DNA of 64,000 bases from Providencia alcalifaciens (GTDB lineage Bacteria; Pseudomonadota; Gammaproteobacteria; Enterobacterales; Enterobacteriaceae). Under the pieces are notes generated by a model. The model was not told where the DNA came from. It did not search any database and saw only the letters and a list, made by a program, of their open reading frames with translations. A program made the translations under genes and the position numbers. This document shows positions 9,631-19,319 of this stretch, in pieces. How positions within the stretch are numbered: position 1 is the first letter of the stretch; the number at the start of each line of letters is the position of its first letter. The DNA lies in assembly GCF_020271745.1 (NCBI RefSeq), contig NZ_CP084296.1, positions 1 through 64,000 on the forward strand, given 5' to 3'.

Positions 9631-10080
9631 ATATTCATTTCCAGACTATTAATTAATGGTCGGTCATTATAATTATTTCAAAAGAAAATACTCAATAATT
9701 CTGTTTATGTTCGTTAAAACGCATTAATAATTTTTTGATTTTGCTTTCTGTAGAATAATGAACTTAATATCAATCTAAATTCGTGTATTTTAGATTTTAA
9801 TATTTTGAGGTTTTGATAATATTTAAAAAAAACAATCTTGAATGATATGAAATAGAGCCTATTCAATATAGGATTGGTGATTATAATCTTATTACGACCA
9901 TTGAATATGAACAATAATTAATATTAGCTCTAACTATCGGACATAAAAAATATCTAGAAAATATCTAGAAAATATCTAAAAAATATTTCCACCACTATTA
10001 GGGAATTATGTTTGTATAAAACACATAACGCATTGACAATTAAACTTTATCTATTTTAAACACTTTCACAGTATAGTGGA
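9631..10080. promoter_or_regulatory. Fimbrial operon upstream region with short tandem repeat
   Basis: About 450 bases of very AT-rich DNA precede the pilin gene and must contain its promoter on the minus strand. A tandem repeat of about 11 bases (AAAATATCTAG, roughly three copies) lies at about 9949-9985. I see no convincing gene and no invertible-element arms. Confidence 0.4.
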
Positions 10081-10300
10081 ATAGTTAATTTGGTCACCAA
10101 CTCAGAGGTAATATCATCACGTCATAAATAGATAGGTAATAATTATGGCAAAACGTATAAGACGACTTTTCAGTGCTGAATTTAAACTTGAAGCAGCTCA
10201 ACTGGTGCTTGACCAAAGCTACTCCGTAGTCGAGGTCGCCAACGCGATGGGTGTCGGTAAATCCACCATGGAAAAATGGGTTCGGTAACTCAAGCTAGAG
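10081..10300 (+). mobile_element. IS3-family OrfA remnant (right copy, truncated)
   Basis: The ATG at 10145 opens the same OrfA as the left copy ([20 protein letters not shown], then STMEKWVR). A CAA-to-TAA change stops it after WVR, and homology to the left copy ends near 10300. About 60 bases upstream of the ATG are also shared with the left copy. The two remnants point away from each other and enclose the fimbrial operon. Confidence 0.8.
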
Positions 10301-10664
10301 ATGATATTAACTACGTCAAAAAAAATGCTATAACAGAGGCCATGAATTATTATTTTAGTGCCTATAAAATCGTTTACATGCGGATTGATACTAATGGATA
10401 TAGGTATAATAAAAAAAATGTTTTCCCTGACAGACTCCCCGTTAGCTGGATGCTTTATCTCAATAAAAAAATAACCCGACAGCAAGTACCTATGGCTGCT
10501 CAACTTATTGACATTGAAAATAAAAAAATAGCGGTACGTTGATTATCAGTACCGATCATATGTTTGATGGTTTAGATAAAGAGGATATCAAAAAAGCCAA
10601 TGAGATAGAGATTCAACTAACAGCATTAGGGTTATTGCCTTTAGTCAAGGAAATTTATAGCTAA
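10301..10664 (+). pseudogene. Imm52-like immunity protein remnant, frameshifted
   Basis: A reading frame continuing out of the IS remnant encodes a segment with VFPDRLPVSWMLYLNKKIT and QQVPMAAQLIDI. It stops at 10540-10542, and the matching continuation lies in another frame from 10545: STDHMFDGLD, then KANEIEIQLTALGLLPL, ending at 10664. Read across the shift, this matches what I remember of the C-terminal half of the Imm52 immunity family (VFPDR...WMLYLP...QVPEA...NPEHV..AN.IEIRL...LLPR). The N-terminal half is missing and was replaced by the IS remnant. It is most likely an inactive piece of a polymorphic-toxin immunity gene. The family assignment is from memory. Confidence 0.55.
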
Positions 10665-10799
10665 TACAGTAAAGAGAATATAAACACTGAATTTACAAAA
10701 TTCTCGTTAATCTCTTACTATATGTTAAGGTGGCAAGCTAGATTTTAAACCTGCCATCACAAAAACAGTAAAATAAACTTTAGGCCCAACAATAGGTCC

Positions 10800-10845
10800 A
10801 AAGAAGGCTTAAAACCCAGCTAACTCAATGAGTTGCGGTTTTTTA
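10800..10845. terminator. Hairpin followed by T-run
   Basis: An imperfect hairpin with arms around CTAACTCA and TGAGTTG, flanked by AAAACC and GGTTTTTT, lies at about 10809-10843. It looks like a plus-strand rho-independent terminator left behind by a lost upstream gene. Confidence 0.4.
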
Positions 10846-10919
10846 TGTCCTGCGCAGTGTGATGTCACCTAATTAAATCCAATCATCTTAGGCACCTCGT
10901 TAACCTTTATAGTTTTTGA

Positions 10920-11261
10920 GGCGCATTAAAAACCGTTCGTCGCCTATGTCAGCGTATCAACGAAGTGATCATCTATGCTCAAAATACTGGGTTAATTGAT
11001 GCCATTCCAAGTATCAACATTGGTAAAGCTTTTGAAAAATCTAAGAAAAAGAATATGCCAAGTATTCTTCCTGGTCAGCTGCCAAAACTCATGCAAACAA
11101 TGCGTACAGCTAGTATTAGCCCATCGACTCGATGCTTGTTTATGTGGCAACTGCTTACCATATTCCGCCCTGCCGAAGCCGCTAAATTCCATGGGGATGA
11201 AATCAACGTTGAGACCAAGGAATGGAAGATACCTGCTGCCAGAATGAAGATGATAAAGTGA
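10920..11261 (+). pseudogene. P4-type tyrosine integrase fragment
   Basis: About 113 codons match the middle of a P4-family integrase: the core-binding helix (TVRRLCQRINEVIIYAQNTGLI), then STRCLFMWQLLTIFRPAEAAKF, which holds the first catalytic arginine region, and WKIPAARMKM. There is an in-frame stop just upstream and another right after RMKMIK. The N-terminal arm-binding domain and the catalytic HxxR/H/Y half are both gone. Together with the YfjP, KlcA and YfjQ genes it marks the region from 1 to about 11.3 kb as the remains of a P4-like island that ends next to narL. Confidence 0.75.
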
Positions 11262-11350
11262 CAACGGATATTTTCGCCCATTTATCGGTTCAATATCAAA
11301 GCGATTCTGAGACGACAAGGACATCACACTTAGCAAGGTAGGCAAATAAA

Positions 11351-12007
11351 TTACTTTTGCTGTAAAACCCAAATCGCGGCTTCAACGCGTGATTTTAAAT
11401 TGAGTTTTTTCAGTAAATGCTTCACATGTACTTTAACAGTACTTTCCGTAATATCTAATTTATTGGCAATTTGCTTGTTGGATAAACCCTGTGAGATTAA
11501 ATCCAATATACGGGTTTCTCTTGGGGTAAGAGCCGTTAAATTATGATCTGTCGATGCACGGTTATCTCTTAATGATTCAGCTAAAACAGAGGCTAATGTT
11601 GGGCTAACAACCATTTTACCGCTGGCGGCTTCTTTCAATGCAACAATCAGTTTTTCGGGCTCCATATCTTTTAATAAATAGCCATCAGCGCCGTGTTTTA
11701 GCGCGTTAATTAAATCTTCGCCATAGTTAGAGACGGTGAATAAAATAATGCGGCCAGAAAGCTCGCGGCTGCGTAAATTACTGAGAACTTCAAACCCGTT
11801 CATTCCCGGCATATTTAAATCTAATAGGATTAAATCGGGGTCATATTCTTCAGCGAGTCTAATCCCTGTTTCTCCGTTATCAGCTTCCCCTATCACCTGC
11901 AATGTTGGTTCTAAACTAAGCAGCTGTTTAACGCCGTTACGCAGCATCGGATGATCATCAATGAGTAAAATAGTGGATTGCCCTGTCGTGATATTTTTGT
12001 TTTCCAT
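11351..12007 (-). CDS. narL: Nitrate/nitrite response regulator NarL
   Basis: This is a 218-residue response regulator of the NarL/FixJ family. The receiver domain has the acidic pair in LLIDDHP and the phospho-acceptor aspartate in [10 protein letters not shown]. The C-terminal LuxR-type helix-turn-helix reads [20 protein letters not shown] with [17 protein letters not shown] choose the ATG at 12007 because GGAG lies about 10 bases upstream; a GTG at 12013 would be too close to it. It is encoded directly after narX on the same strand, the usual narXL arrangement. In E. coli phosphorylated NarL activates narGHJI and narK and represses alternative respiratory genes; the same role is expected here. 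Confidence 0.95.
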   Translation of the reverse strand: MENKNITTGQSTILLIDDHPMLRNGVKQLLSLEPTLQVIGEADNGETGIRLAEEYDPDLILLDLNMPGMNGFEVLSNLRSRELSGRIILFTVSNYGEDLINALKHGADGYLLKDMEPEKLIVALKEAASGKMVVSPTLASVLAESLRDNRASTDHNLTALTPRETRILDLISQGLSNKQIANKLDITESTVKVHVKHLLKKLNLKSRVEAAIWVLQQK

Positions 12008-12028
12008 CAACACGTAACTCCAATTTAA

Positions 12029-13756
12029 TTAAGCCACAGCAAGTGGGAATGTGACACTGACTGTCGTTCCCCCCTGAACGCGAGGTGCAATTTGGTATTC
12101 TCCGTTTAAGTTCAGAGCCCTTTCCCTCATGATAATCAGCCCATAATGGTTATTTTTCGTGGGCTGGGGTTGAATACCATCACCATTATCTTCAATGGTG
12201 ATGGTGATAACATCTGCATTTTCGAATAACGAAACTTGTGACCAATTCGCATTGGCGTGCTTGAGAATATTGCTCAAGGCTTCTCGGATTATCTGTATGA
12301 TATGAATAGCTTGGTGAGACGAAATACTTTTTGCTGGTAGTTGGTAATTCAAATTTATTTCAAAGCCAACACGTTGGCTAAATTCACTGATAGTACTTTC
12401 TAAAGAGGGTAATAAACCCGGTTCAGTGAGTTTTAACCTAAAGGTAGTTAATAATTCACGTAATTGGCTATAAGCCGAATTAATTTCATTGCGCATTTCA
12501 TTGAGTAAATCTTGTTGTTTATTGGGCAAAGATTCTGGCTGCATTTGCAAGTAGCTAATTTGCATTTTTAAACATGATAACGATTGGGCAATAGAGTCAT
12601 GGAGTTCTCTGGCGATTGCCGAGCGTTCATCCATAATTAGCAATTGTTGTTGCTGTTCTAATTGGTGCGCCATGGCTAACATGCCGGTGATTTGTTTGAC
12701 CAACATTAGCACTAAATTATTTTGCTCATCGGATAAAGGCCTATCTATTGAGATCTCAGCCAGGATAACCCCATAGCGGTGTAAATTATCGGAGATATCC
12801 CACGATAAAACTGTTGAATGTTCCACAGTTTCAGGAACTGGAAATTCACCACAGTGAATGTCATGAAAATAGGTATCGTTATTTTCTTCATATAGCCGCA
12901 AGCTGATATTTTTAAGTGGTGTTAGGTTTTGCAACTCCACCAGAACCTTTTCCAGTCGTACCGCCAGTGGGTCAATAGAATACAAAGTACGATTTGATTC
13001 ATACAAGTACAGCAATACTTTGTTTTTATTCTGTAAGTCTGCCGTTTTTTCTTCTACGCGAGATTCTAATTGATGGTAACTTTGCGCTAATTCGTTAGAC
13101 ATTTGGTTTAATGTTTGTCCAAGAGCGCTGAGCTCATCGTGTTTTTTATGCGTTGGATAACGTTGGCTAAAATCCCGATGACTAATCGCATTCACCATAT
13201 TTAACAGTTTTAGCCAAGGGTAATAAATTTTCTTCCTAAAATGGCAAATGGCGAAGAGTAATAATAGGGAAACGAGACCGATAAACACCATTTGCGTCAT
13301 GGCGACATAGGTCATTTTACGCTCTGTTTTTTCGTCGATACTTTTTACTAACTCATCGATTTTATTAACAAAAGTGATAACTTCGAAACGTGCATCATTG
13401 GGGGAAGTGGCTTTTACTAGCGCAGGTCTTAAAGCGTTTAGCCAATATTGGTGAAGCTCGCTAGATAGGTTCGTTAAATCTTCAATTTCGACCACTTGGG
13501 TTAATTCAGGACTTAATAAATCACGTTCAAGTTCATTCAGATAAACATCCGAATAGGTATTGAGTGGTGTTAATGAAAGCAAATGATAACTTTGCATTCT
13601 GAGTGACCCTGATTTATTTATTGCGTGAGCATTCCCTTGCACGCTAATAATCATTTGGTTGGAAATTGTCATGCCAATAATACCGAGTACGGCAATTAAT
13701 AACATTAAGCCAATAACTTGGTTAATGATTGAAAATCGACGATTCGCAGTTGGCAT
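12029..13756 (-). CDS. narX: Nitrate/nitrite sensor kinase NarX
   Basis: This is a 575-residue membrane sensor kinase. A first membrane segment (IGLMLLIAVLGIIGMTI) leads into the periplasmic P-box (NKSGSLRMQSYHLL) that binds nitrate and nitrite. A second segment (MVFIGLVSLLLLFAICHF) leads into the HAMP and cysteine-poor central module. The dimerisation box with the phosphorylated histidine is ARELHDSIAQSLS, and the ATP-binding G-box is ITIEDNGDGI. E. coli NarX is slightly longer (598). The gene is divergent from narK and precedes narL by 21 bases. The response regulator partner is NarL. Confidence 0.94.
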   Translation of the reverse strand: MPTANRRFSIINQVIGLMLLIAVLGIIGMTISNQMIISVQGNAHAINKSGSLRMQSYHLLSLTPLNTYSDVYLNELERDLLSPELTQVVEIEDLTNLSSELHQYWLNALRPALVKATSPNDARFEVITFVNKIDELVKSIDEKTERKMTYVAMTQMVFIGLVSLLLLFAICHFRKKIYYPWLKLLNMVNAISHRDFSQRYPTHKKHDELSALGQTLNQMSNELAQSYHQLESRVEEKTADLQNKNKVLLYLYESNRTLYSIDPLAVRLEKVLVELQNLTPLKNISLRLYEENNDTYFHDIHCGEFPVPETVEHSTVLSWDISDNLHRYGVILAEISIDRPLSDEQNNLVLMLVKQITGMLAMAHQLEQQQQLLIMDERSAIARELHDSIAQSLSCLKMQISYLQMQPESLPNKQQDLLNEMRNEINSAYSQLRELLTTFRLKLTEPGLLPSLESTISEFSQRVGFEINLNYQLPAKSISSHQAIHIIQIIREALSNILKHANANWSQVSLFENADVITITIEDNGDGIQPQPTKNNHYGLIIMRERALNLNGEYQIAPRVQGGTTVSVTFPLAVA

Positions 13757-14090
13757 ACATAATCCTTAATTCCATTACATCATTATTCAATATTTTTTAT
13801 AACGCTATTATTGTTCCCCTATTAGTCAAAATTGAATATGCCACTTCGGTATTACTCCCTAATATCTCACTGAGTATTTTTGCTAAAATTCTTACCTATA
13901 AATGTTTTTAATGGATAATATTATTTATTTATATTCAATGCATTAACTAAAAATACCCCTAATACTCCTACGGTGGGTTGTCTGAATTTTCCACCAAATT
14001 TGATTTAAATCTCCCTTGATTTAGATCAGCTTCATGCAGGCTTATTCGCCACACACTGAGCTCAGAAAATCGTATTTATTGGGGTGAGTT
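13757..14090. promoter_or_regulatory. narX-narK divergent control region with FNR- and NarL-like sites
   Basis: This spacer holds the promoters of narXL and narK. Two FNR-like boxes are visible: TTGATTTAAATCTC at 14000-14013 and the better TTGATTTAGATCAG at 14016-14029 (9 of 10 conserved positions of TTGAT-N4-ATCAA). NarL heptamer-like sequences cluster upstream: TACCCCT at 13954-13960 and TACTCCT at 13963-13969, with another TACTCCC nearer narX. This matches the known logic of anaerobic FNR activation plus nitrate-dependent NarL activation. Confidence 0.7.
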
Positions 14091-15488
14091 ATGTCTCAAC
14101 GAGAAAGTGTCAATCATACTGCTGCGCAATCAAAGGGTGTGATTCAGGATTGGCGACCTGAAGAAAACCAATTTTGGCAGCAAACAGGCCAGCGAATTGC
14201 TAAGCGCAATTTGTGGATTTCAATTCCGTGTTTGTTGCTCGCATTCTGTGTATGGATGTTATTTAGTGCGGTTGCCGTTAATTTAAATAAAGTGGGTTTT
14301 AATTTTACGACAGATCAATTATTTTTATTAACCGCGCTGCCTTCCGTTTCTGGCGCATTATTACGCGTTCCTTATTCTTTTGTTATTCCTATCTTTGGTG
14401 GTCGTCGTTGGACGGCAATTAGCACCGTATTCCTGATTATTCCGTGTATTTGGTTGGGGTATGCGATTCAAGACCCAACAACGCCGTACCAAATCTTTGT
14501 GATTATTTCCCTGCTTTGTGGTTTTGCTGGAGCAAACTTTGCGTCAAGCATGGCGAATATCAGTTTCTTTTTCCCGAAAGCTCGCCAAGGTGGTGCACTG
14601 GGCTTAAATGGCGGTTTAGGAAATTTAGGCGTTAGCGTAATGCAGCTAGTTGCACCGTTTATTGTCGGCGTGGGTGTATTTGCCTTTGCTGGAGGAACAG
14701 GGGCGGTTCAGCCTGATGGCTCAGTGTTATGGCTGGAAAATGCAGCGTGGGTTTGGGTGCCATTCTTGCTGTTTTTTACGGTGATGGCGTGGTTTGGCAT
14801 GAACGATTTGGCAGCAAATAAAGCGTCTTTAAAACAGCAACTTCCTGTTTTAAAACGTGGACATCTGTGGATTTTAAGCCTGTTATACCTCTCAACATTT
14901 GGTTCATTTATCGGTTTTTCCGCGGGCTTTGCCATGCTGTCGAAAACCCAATTCCCCGATATCGTCATCTTGAAATTTGCCTTCTTCGGCCCATTCCTTG
15001 GAGCATTAGCCCGTCCACTTGGCGGCATTCTGTCTGACCGTTTTGGCGGCGTCAAAGTGACTTTCTTGAACTTTATCGCCATGGCTATTTTCTCAGCCTT
15101 GCTGTTCTTCACCTTACCAGAAAACGGCCAAGGCGGCTCCTTCGGTGCATTTTATGGCGTATTTATGGTGCTGTTTTTAACAGCAGGTTTAGGCAGTGGC
15201 TCCACATTCCAAATGATCGCTGTGGTTTTTCGTAAATTAACTATGGACAAAGCCCTATTAAGAGGTGCTTCAGAGCAAGAAGCACAAAAAGAAGCAGTAA
15301 CAGAAAGTGCGGCAGCACTTGGGTTTATCTCTGCCATTGGCGCGATTGGCGGCTTTTTTATTCCAAAAGCCTTTGGGACGTCTTTAACCCTGACAGGCTC
15401 ACCCGCTGATGCCATGAAAGTGTTCTTTGTGTTTTATCTCTCTTGTGTGTTTATCACGTGGTTAGTCTACGGGCGTACCCACAAATAA
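14091..15488 (+). CDS. narK: Nitrate/nitrite transporter NarK
   Basis: This is a 465-residue major facilitator of the nitrate/nitrite porter family with 12 predicted membrane spans. Family features are the glycine-rich signature segment (GFAGANFASSMANISFFFP, then GALGLNGGLGNLGVSV), the conserved arginine loop GALLRVPYSFVIPIFGGRRW and the second signature near LFLTAGLGSGSTFQM. It imports nitrate and exports nitrite across the inner membrane during anaerobic respiration. A GGGGTGAG ribosome site precedes the ATG. It lies 69 bases before narG, and narK is normally transcribed under FNR and NarL control. The length equals E. coli NarK within a few residues. Confidence 0.95.
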   Translation: MSQRESVNHTAAQSKGVIQDWRPEENQFWQQTGQRIAKRNLWISIPCLLLAFCVWMLFSAVAVNLNKVGFNFTTDQLFLLTALPSVSGALLRVPYSFVIPIFGGRRWTAISTVFLIIPCIWLGYAIQDPTTPYQIFVIISLLCGFAGANFASSMANISFFFPKARQGGALGLNGGLGNLGVSVMQLVAPFIVGVGVFAFAGGTGAVQPDGSVLWLENAAWVWVPFLLFFTVMAWFGMNDLAANKASLKQQLPVLKRGHLWILSLLYLSTFGSFIGFSAGFAMLSKTQFPDIVILKFAFFGPFLGALARPLGGILSDRFGGVKVTFLNFIAMAIFSALLFFTLPENGQGGSFGAFYGVFMVLFLTAGLGSGSTFQMIAVVFRKLTMDKALLRGASEQEAQKEAVTESAAALGFISAIGAIGGFFIPKAFGTSLTLTGSPADAMKVFFVFYLSCVFITWLVYGRTHK

Positions 15489-15557
15489 TAACAAGTTATA
15501 AAAACCCTTTTTAAGCAATGTACGGCGGCGGTCGCCGTCTCTTTGGAGGCAATCCGA

Positions 15558-18500
15558 ATGAGCAAATTTTTAGACAGATTTCGTTATTTTAAGCAGCTGG
15601 GTGATACCTTCGCAGGCGGTCATGGGCAAGAGCTCAATGTTAACCGTGATTGGGAAGATGGTTACCGCAGCCGCTGGCAGCATGATAAAATCGTGCGCTC
15701 TACCCACGGCGTTAACTGCACCGGTTCATGTAGCTGGAAAATTTACGTCAAAAATGGCCTTGTGACATGGGAAACACAACAAACTGACTACCCACGTACT
15801 CGCCCAGATTTACCTGACCACGAACCACGTGGTTGCCCGCGTGGTGCCAGCTATTCATGGTATTTATACAGTGCAAACCGCGTGAAATACCCGATGATGC
15901 GTAAGCGTTTATTGAAATTATGGCGCGATGCAAAAGCGGAACACCAAGACCCTGTTGCGGCGTGGTTATCCATCATTAGCGATCCAGAAAAAGCACAGAG
16001 TTACAAACAAGCCCGTGGTCGCGGTGGTTTTGTGCGCTCAAGTTGGCAGGAAGTGAACGAGTTAATTGCAGCGGCTAACGTGGCGACGATTAAAGAATTT
16101 GGCCCAGACCGTATTGTCGGTTTTTCACCAATCCCAGCGATGTCAATGGTGTCTTATGCATCAGGTGCCCGTTATTTGTCCCTCATCGGAGGGGCTTGCC
16201 TAAGCTTCTACGATTGGTACTGCGACTTACCGCCTGCATCCCCAATGACGTGGGGCGAGCAAACGGACGTGCCTGAATCGGCGGACTGGTATAACTCATC
16301 CTATATTATTGCTTGGGGCTCGAACGTCCCACAAACCCGTACGCCAGATGCTCACTTCTTTGCAGAAGTCCGCTACAAAGGGACGAAAACTGTTGCTGTC
16401 ACGCCAGATTATGCAGAAATCACCAAATTCTGCGACCATTGGCTGAACCCAAAACAAGGGACAGACAGTGCCATGGCGATGGCGATGGGGCATGTCATCC
16501 TCAATGAGTTCCACGTCAAACGTGAAGCGGAATATTTCCGTGAATATGTTCGTACCTACACCGATATGCCAATGTTGGTGATGCTTGATAAACACGAAAA
16601 TGGTACCTATGTTGCTGGTCGCATGCTGCGTGCTTCGGATCTCGTTGATTCTTTAGGCGAAGAGAAAAATGCTGAATGGAAAACTATCGCGCTTGATGAA
16701 GAAACAGGGGCTCTGTGTGCACCTCAAGGTTCTATGGGATTCCGTTGGGATGATAGCCAAAAATGGAACTTAGAACCGCGTGCAGGACAAGATGCACACC
16801 AGATCAAAATGCAGCTCAGCCTTGCGGACACGCACGATGAATTTGTTGAGGTTGGCTTCCCATACTTTGGAGGCTTAGAAAGCGAGCATTTCCAAAGCGT
16901 TGAACTAAAAGATGTTTTGCTGCACAAATTACCCGCGAAACGGATTCAGCTTGCCGATGGCAGCGAGTCACTGGTTACTAGCGTGTATGATTTGATGCTC
17001 GCTAACTACGGCATTGACCGTGGTTTCGGTGATGAAAATTGTGCTGTTGATTACGATGATATGAAAGCGTATTCCCCCGCATGGGCTGAAAAAGTCACTG
17101 GGGTAAGCCGCCAAAATATTATTCGTATCGCCCGTGAATTTGCGGATACCGCAGAGAAAACCCACGGTCGCGCCATGGTGATTGTTGGGGCAGGTATCAA
17201 CCACTGGTACCACATGGACATGACTTACCGTGCCATTATCAACATGCTGATTTTCTGTGGCTGTGTGGGTCAAAGCGGCGGCGGTTGGTCGCACTATGTT
17301 GGGCAAGAAAAACTGCGCCCACAAACAGGCTGGACGCCACTAGCTTTTGGCCTTGATTGGCAACGTCCACCACGCCATATGAACAGCACATCATTCTTTT
17401 ATAACCATTCAAGTCAATGGCGTTATGAAACCGTAGGGACGCAAGAGCTACTTTCACCTTTAGCGGATAAAAAAGCATTCAGCGGCAGTTTAGTGGACAT
17501 GAATGTGCGTGCGGAAAGAATGGGTTGGTTGCCATCAGCACCGCAGTTAAGTGTTAACCCAATCAATATTGCTAAACAGGCACAAGACGCTGGGCTTTCC
17601 CCTGTAGATTATACCGTTAAGCAATTGAAAGACGGGAATATTCGTTTTGCGGCAGAACAGCCAGATGCCCCACAAAACTTCCCTCGTAACCTATTTATTT
17701 GGCGCTCAAACTTATTGGGTTCCGCAGGGAAAGGCCATGAATATTTATTGAAATATTTATTGGGTACCGAAAATGGTATTCAAGGCAAAGACTTAGGTCA
17801 ACAAGGCGGTGTGAAGCCAGAAGAAGTGGAATGGCAAGATACAGCGGCACAAGGAAAAGTGGACTTAGTCGTGACTCTCGATTTCAGAATGTCGAGCACC
17901 TGCCTGTTCTCTGACGTTATTTTACCGACCGCCACTTGGTATGAAAAAGACGATATGAATACCTCGGATATGCATCCGTTTATTCACCCGTTATCCGCTG
18001 CGGTTGACCCTGCTTGGGAATCGAAAAGCGACTGGGAAATCTACAAAGGCATTGCGAAAGCCTTCTCCGACGTCAGTGTCGGTCACCTAGGCAAAGAAAC
18101 CGATGTCGTTACACTGCCGATTCAGCACGACAGTAAAGCTGAAATGGCGCAGCCTTTTGATGTGAGAGATTGGAAAAAAGGCGAGTGTGAGCTGATCCCC
18201 GGAAAAACTGCGCCGCACATTATTTGTGTTGAACGTGACTACCCCAATACTTACGCGCGTTTTACCTCTCTTGGCCCATTAATGGACCAATTAGGGAACG
18301 GTGGGAAAGGCATCAGTTGGAATACGCAAGATGAAGTTGATCTCCTGAAAAAGCTGAACAAAATCCAGCCAGAAGGAGCCAATGCAGGCCGCCCTAAAAT
18401 TGACACAGCCATTGATGCAGCCGAGGTGATTTTAACCTTAGCACCTGAAACGAATGGGCAAGTGGCAGTGAAAGCGTGGGATGCATTAAGTAAGGTCACA

Positions 18501-19319
18501 GGGCGCGACCATACGCATTTAGCACGCTACAAAGAAGATGAGAAAATTCGCTTCCGCGATATTGTGGCACAACCGCGTAAGATCATTTCCAGCCCAACGT
18601 GGTCAGGTTTAGAAGACGAACATGTTTCTTACAACGCTTGTTATACCAACGTTCATGAGATGATCCCATGGCGCACACTCAGTGGTCGTCAGCAGTTATA
18701 TCAAGACCATGAATGGATGCGTGCCTTCGGTGAAAGCCTCGTGGTGTATCGTCCGCCAATTGATACGCGTGCAGCTCAGCCATTAATGGGTAAAAAATCC
18801 AATGGTTACCCTGAAAAAGCGCTGAATTTCCTGACGCCACACCAAAAATGGGGGATCCACTCCACTTATAGCGACAACTTATTGATGTTGACACTCGGCC
18901 GCGGTGGCCCTGTGGTTTGGCTAAGTGAGGACGATGCCCGCGAATTAGGTATTGAAGATAACGATTGGGTTGAAGCGTTCAACAGTAATGGGGCATTGAC
19001 AGCAAAAGCGATCGTCAGCCAACGGATCCCTGATGGCATGATCATGATGTACCACGCCCAAGAACGGTTGATCAATTTGCCGGGGTCAGAAATTACGGCA
19101 CAACGTGGGGGAATTCATAATTCAGTAACACGTGTTTGCCCGAAACCTACCCATATGATTGGCGGTTACGCCCATCTGGCTTATAGCTTCAATTACTACG
19201 GAACCGTGGGTTCTAACCGTGATGAGTTTGTGGTTGTTCGCAAAATGAAACAGGTCGACTGGCTGGATGGGGAAAACGATGCCTATCAGCAGACCTTGAG
19301 CGGAAAGGAGAAAGCATAA
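15558..19319 (+). CDS. narG: Respiratory nitrate reductase alpha subunit NarG
   Basis: This is a 1253-residue molybdenum subunit that reduces nitrate to nitrite at a bis-MGD cofactor on the cytoplasmic face. The N-terminal FS0 4Fe-4S site, with its unusual histidine ligand, is at HGVNCTGSCSWKIYVKNG. The molybdenum-ligating aspartate lies in the segment YDWYCDLPPASPMTWGEQTD. Substrate and cofactor regions typical of NarG continue to the C-terminus (GGYAHLAYSFNYYGTVGSNR). I start at the ATG at 15558, which has GGAGG at 15545-15549; an in-frame TTG at 15543 is unlikely. The stop overlaps the narH ATG by one base (TAATG). The length is close to E. coli NarG (1247). Confidence 0.97.
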   Translation: MSKFLDRFRYFKQLGDTFAGGHGQELNVNRDWEDGYRSRWQHDKIVRSTHGVNCTGSCSWKIYVKNGLVTWETQQTDYPRTRPDLPDHEPRGCPRGASYSWYLYSANRVKYPMMRKRLLKLWRDAKAEHQDPVAAWLSIISDPEKAQSYKQARGRGGFVRSSWQEVNELIAAANVATIKEFGPDRIVGFSPIPAMSMVSYASGARYLSLIGGACLSFYDWYCDLPPASPMTWGEQTDVPESADWYNSSYIIAWGSNVPQTRTPDAHFFAEVRYKGTKTVAVTPDYAEITKFCDHWLNPKQGTDSAMAMAMGHVILNEFHVKREAEYFREYVRTYTDMPMLVMLDKHENGTYVAGRMLRASDLVDSLGEEKNAEWKTIALDEETGALCAPQGSMGFRWDDSQKWNLEPRAGQDAHQIKMQLSLADTHDEFVEVGFPYFGGLESEHFQSVELKDVLLHKLPAKRIQLADGSESLVTSVYDLMLANYGIDRGFGDENCAVDYDDMKAYSPAWAEKVTGVSRQNIIRIAREFADTAEKTHGRAMVIVGAGINHWYHMDMTYRAIINMLIFCGCVGQSGGGWSHYVGQEKLRPQTGWTPLAFGLDWQRPPRHMNSTSFFYNHSSQWRYETVGTQELLSPLADKKAFSGSLVDMNVRAERMGWLPSAPQLSVNPINIAKQAQDAGLSPVDYTVKQLKDGNIRFAAEQPDAPQNFPRNLFIWRSNLLGSAGKGHEYLLKYLLGTENGIQGKDLGQQGGVKPEEVEWQDTAAQGKVDLVVTLDFRMSSTCLFSDVILPTATWYEKDDMNTSDMHPFIHPLSAAVDPAWESKSDWEIYKGIAKAFSDVSVGHLGKETDVVTLPIQHDSKAEMAQPFDVRDWKKGECELIPGKTAPHIICVERDYPNTYARFTSLGPLMDQLGNGGKGISWNTQDEVDLLKKLNKIQPEGANAGRPKIDTAIDAAEVILTLAPETNGQVAVKAWDALSKVTGRDHTHLARYKEDEKIRFRDIVAQPRKIISSPTWSGLEDEHVSYNACYTNVHEMIPWRTLSGRQQLYQDHEWMRAFGESLVVYRPPIDTRAAQPLMGKKSNGYPEKALNFLTPHQKWGIHSTYSDNLLMLTLGRGGPVVWLSEDDARELGIEDNDWVEAFNSNGALTAKAIVSQRIPDGMIMMYHAQERLINLPGSEITAQRGGIHNSVTRVCPKPTHMIGGYAHLAYSFNYYGTVGSNRDEFVVVRKMKQVDWLDGENDAYQQTLSGKEKA

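Noticed and set aside
9631-10080. Invertible promoter element like those controlling fim or mrp operons
   Set aside because: I found no pair of inverted repeats of suitable spacing and no recombinase gene beside the operon.
10800-10920. tRNA or attachment-site remnant next to the integrase fragment
   Set aside because: No cloverleaf or TTCGA-type T-loop could be formed; only a terminator-like hairpin is present.
16296-17478. Long minus-strand open frames within narG
   Set aside because: They are codon-bias shadows of narG, with no ribosome sites or protein-like motifs.
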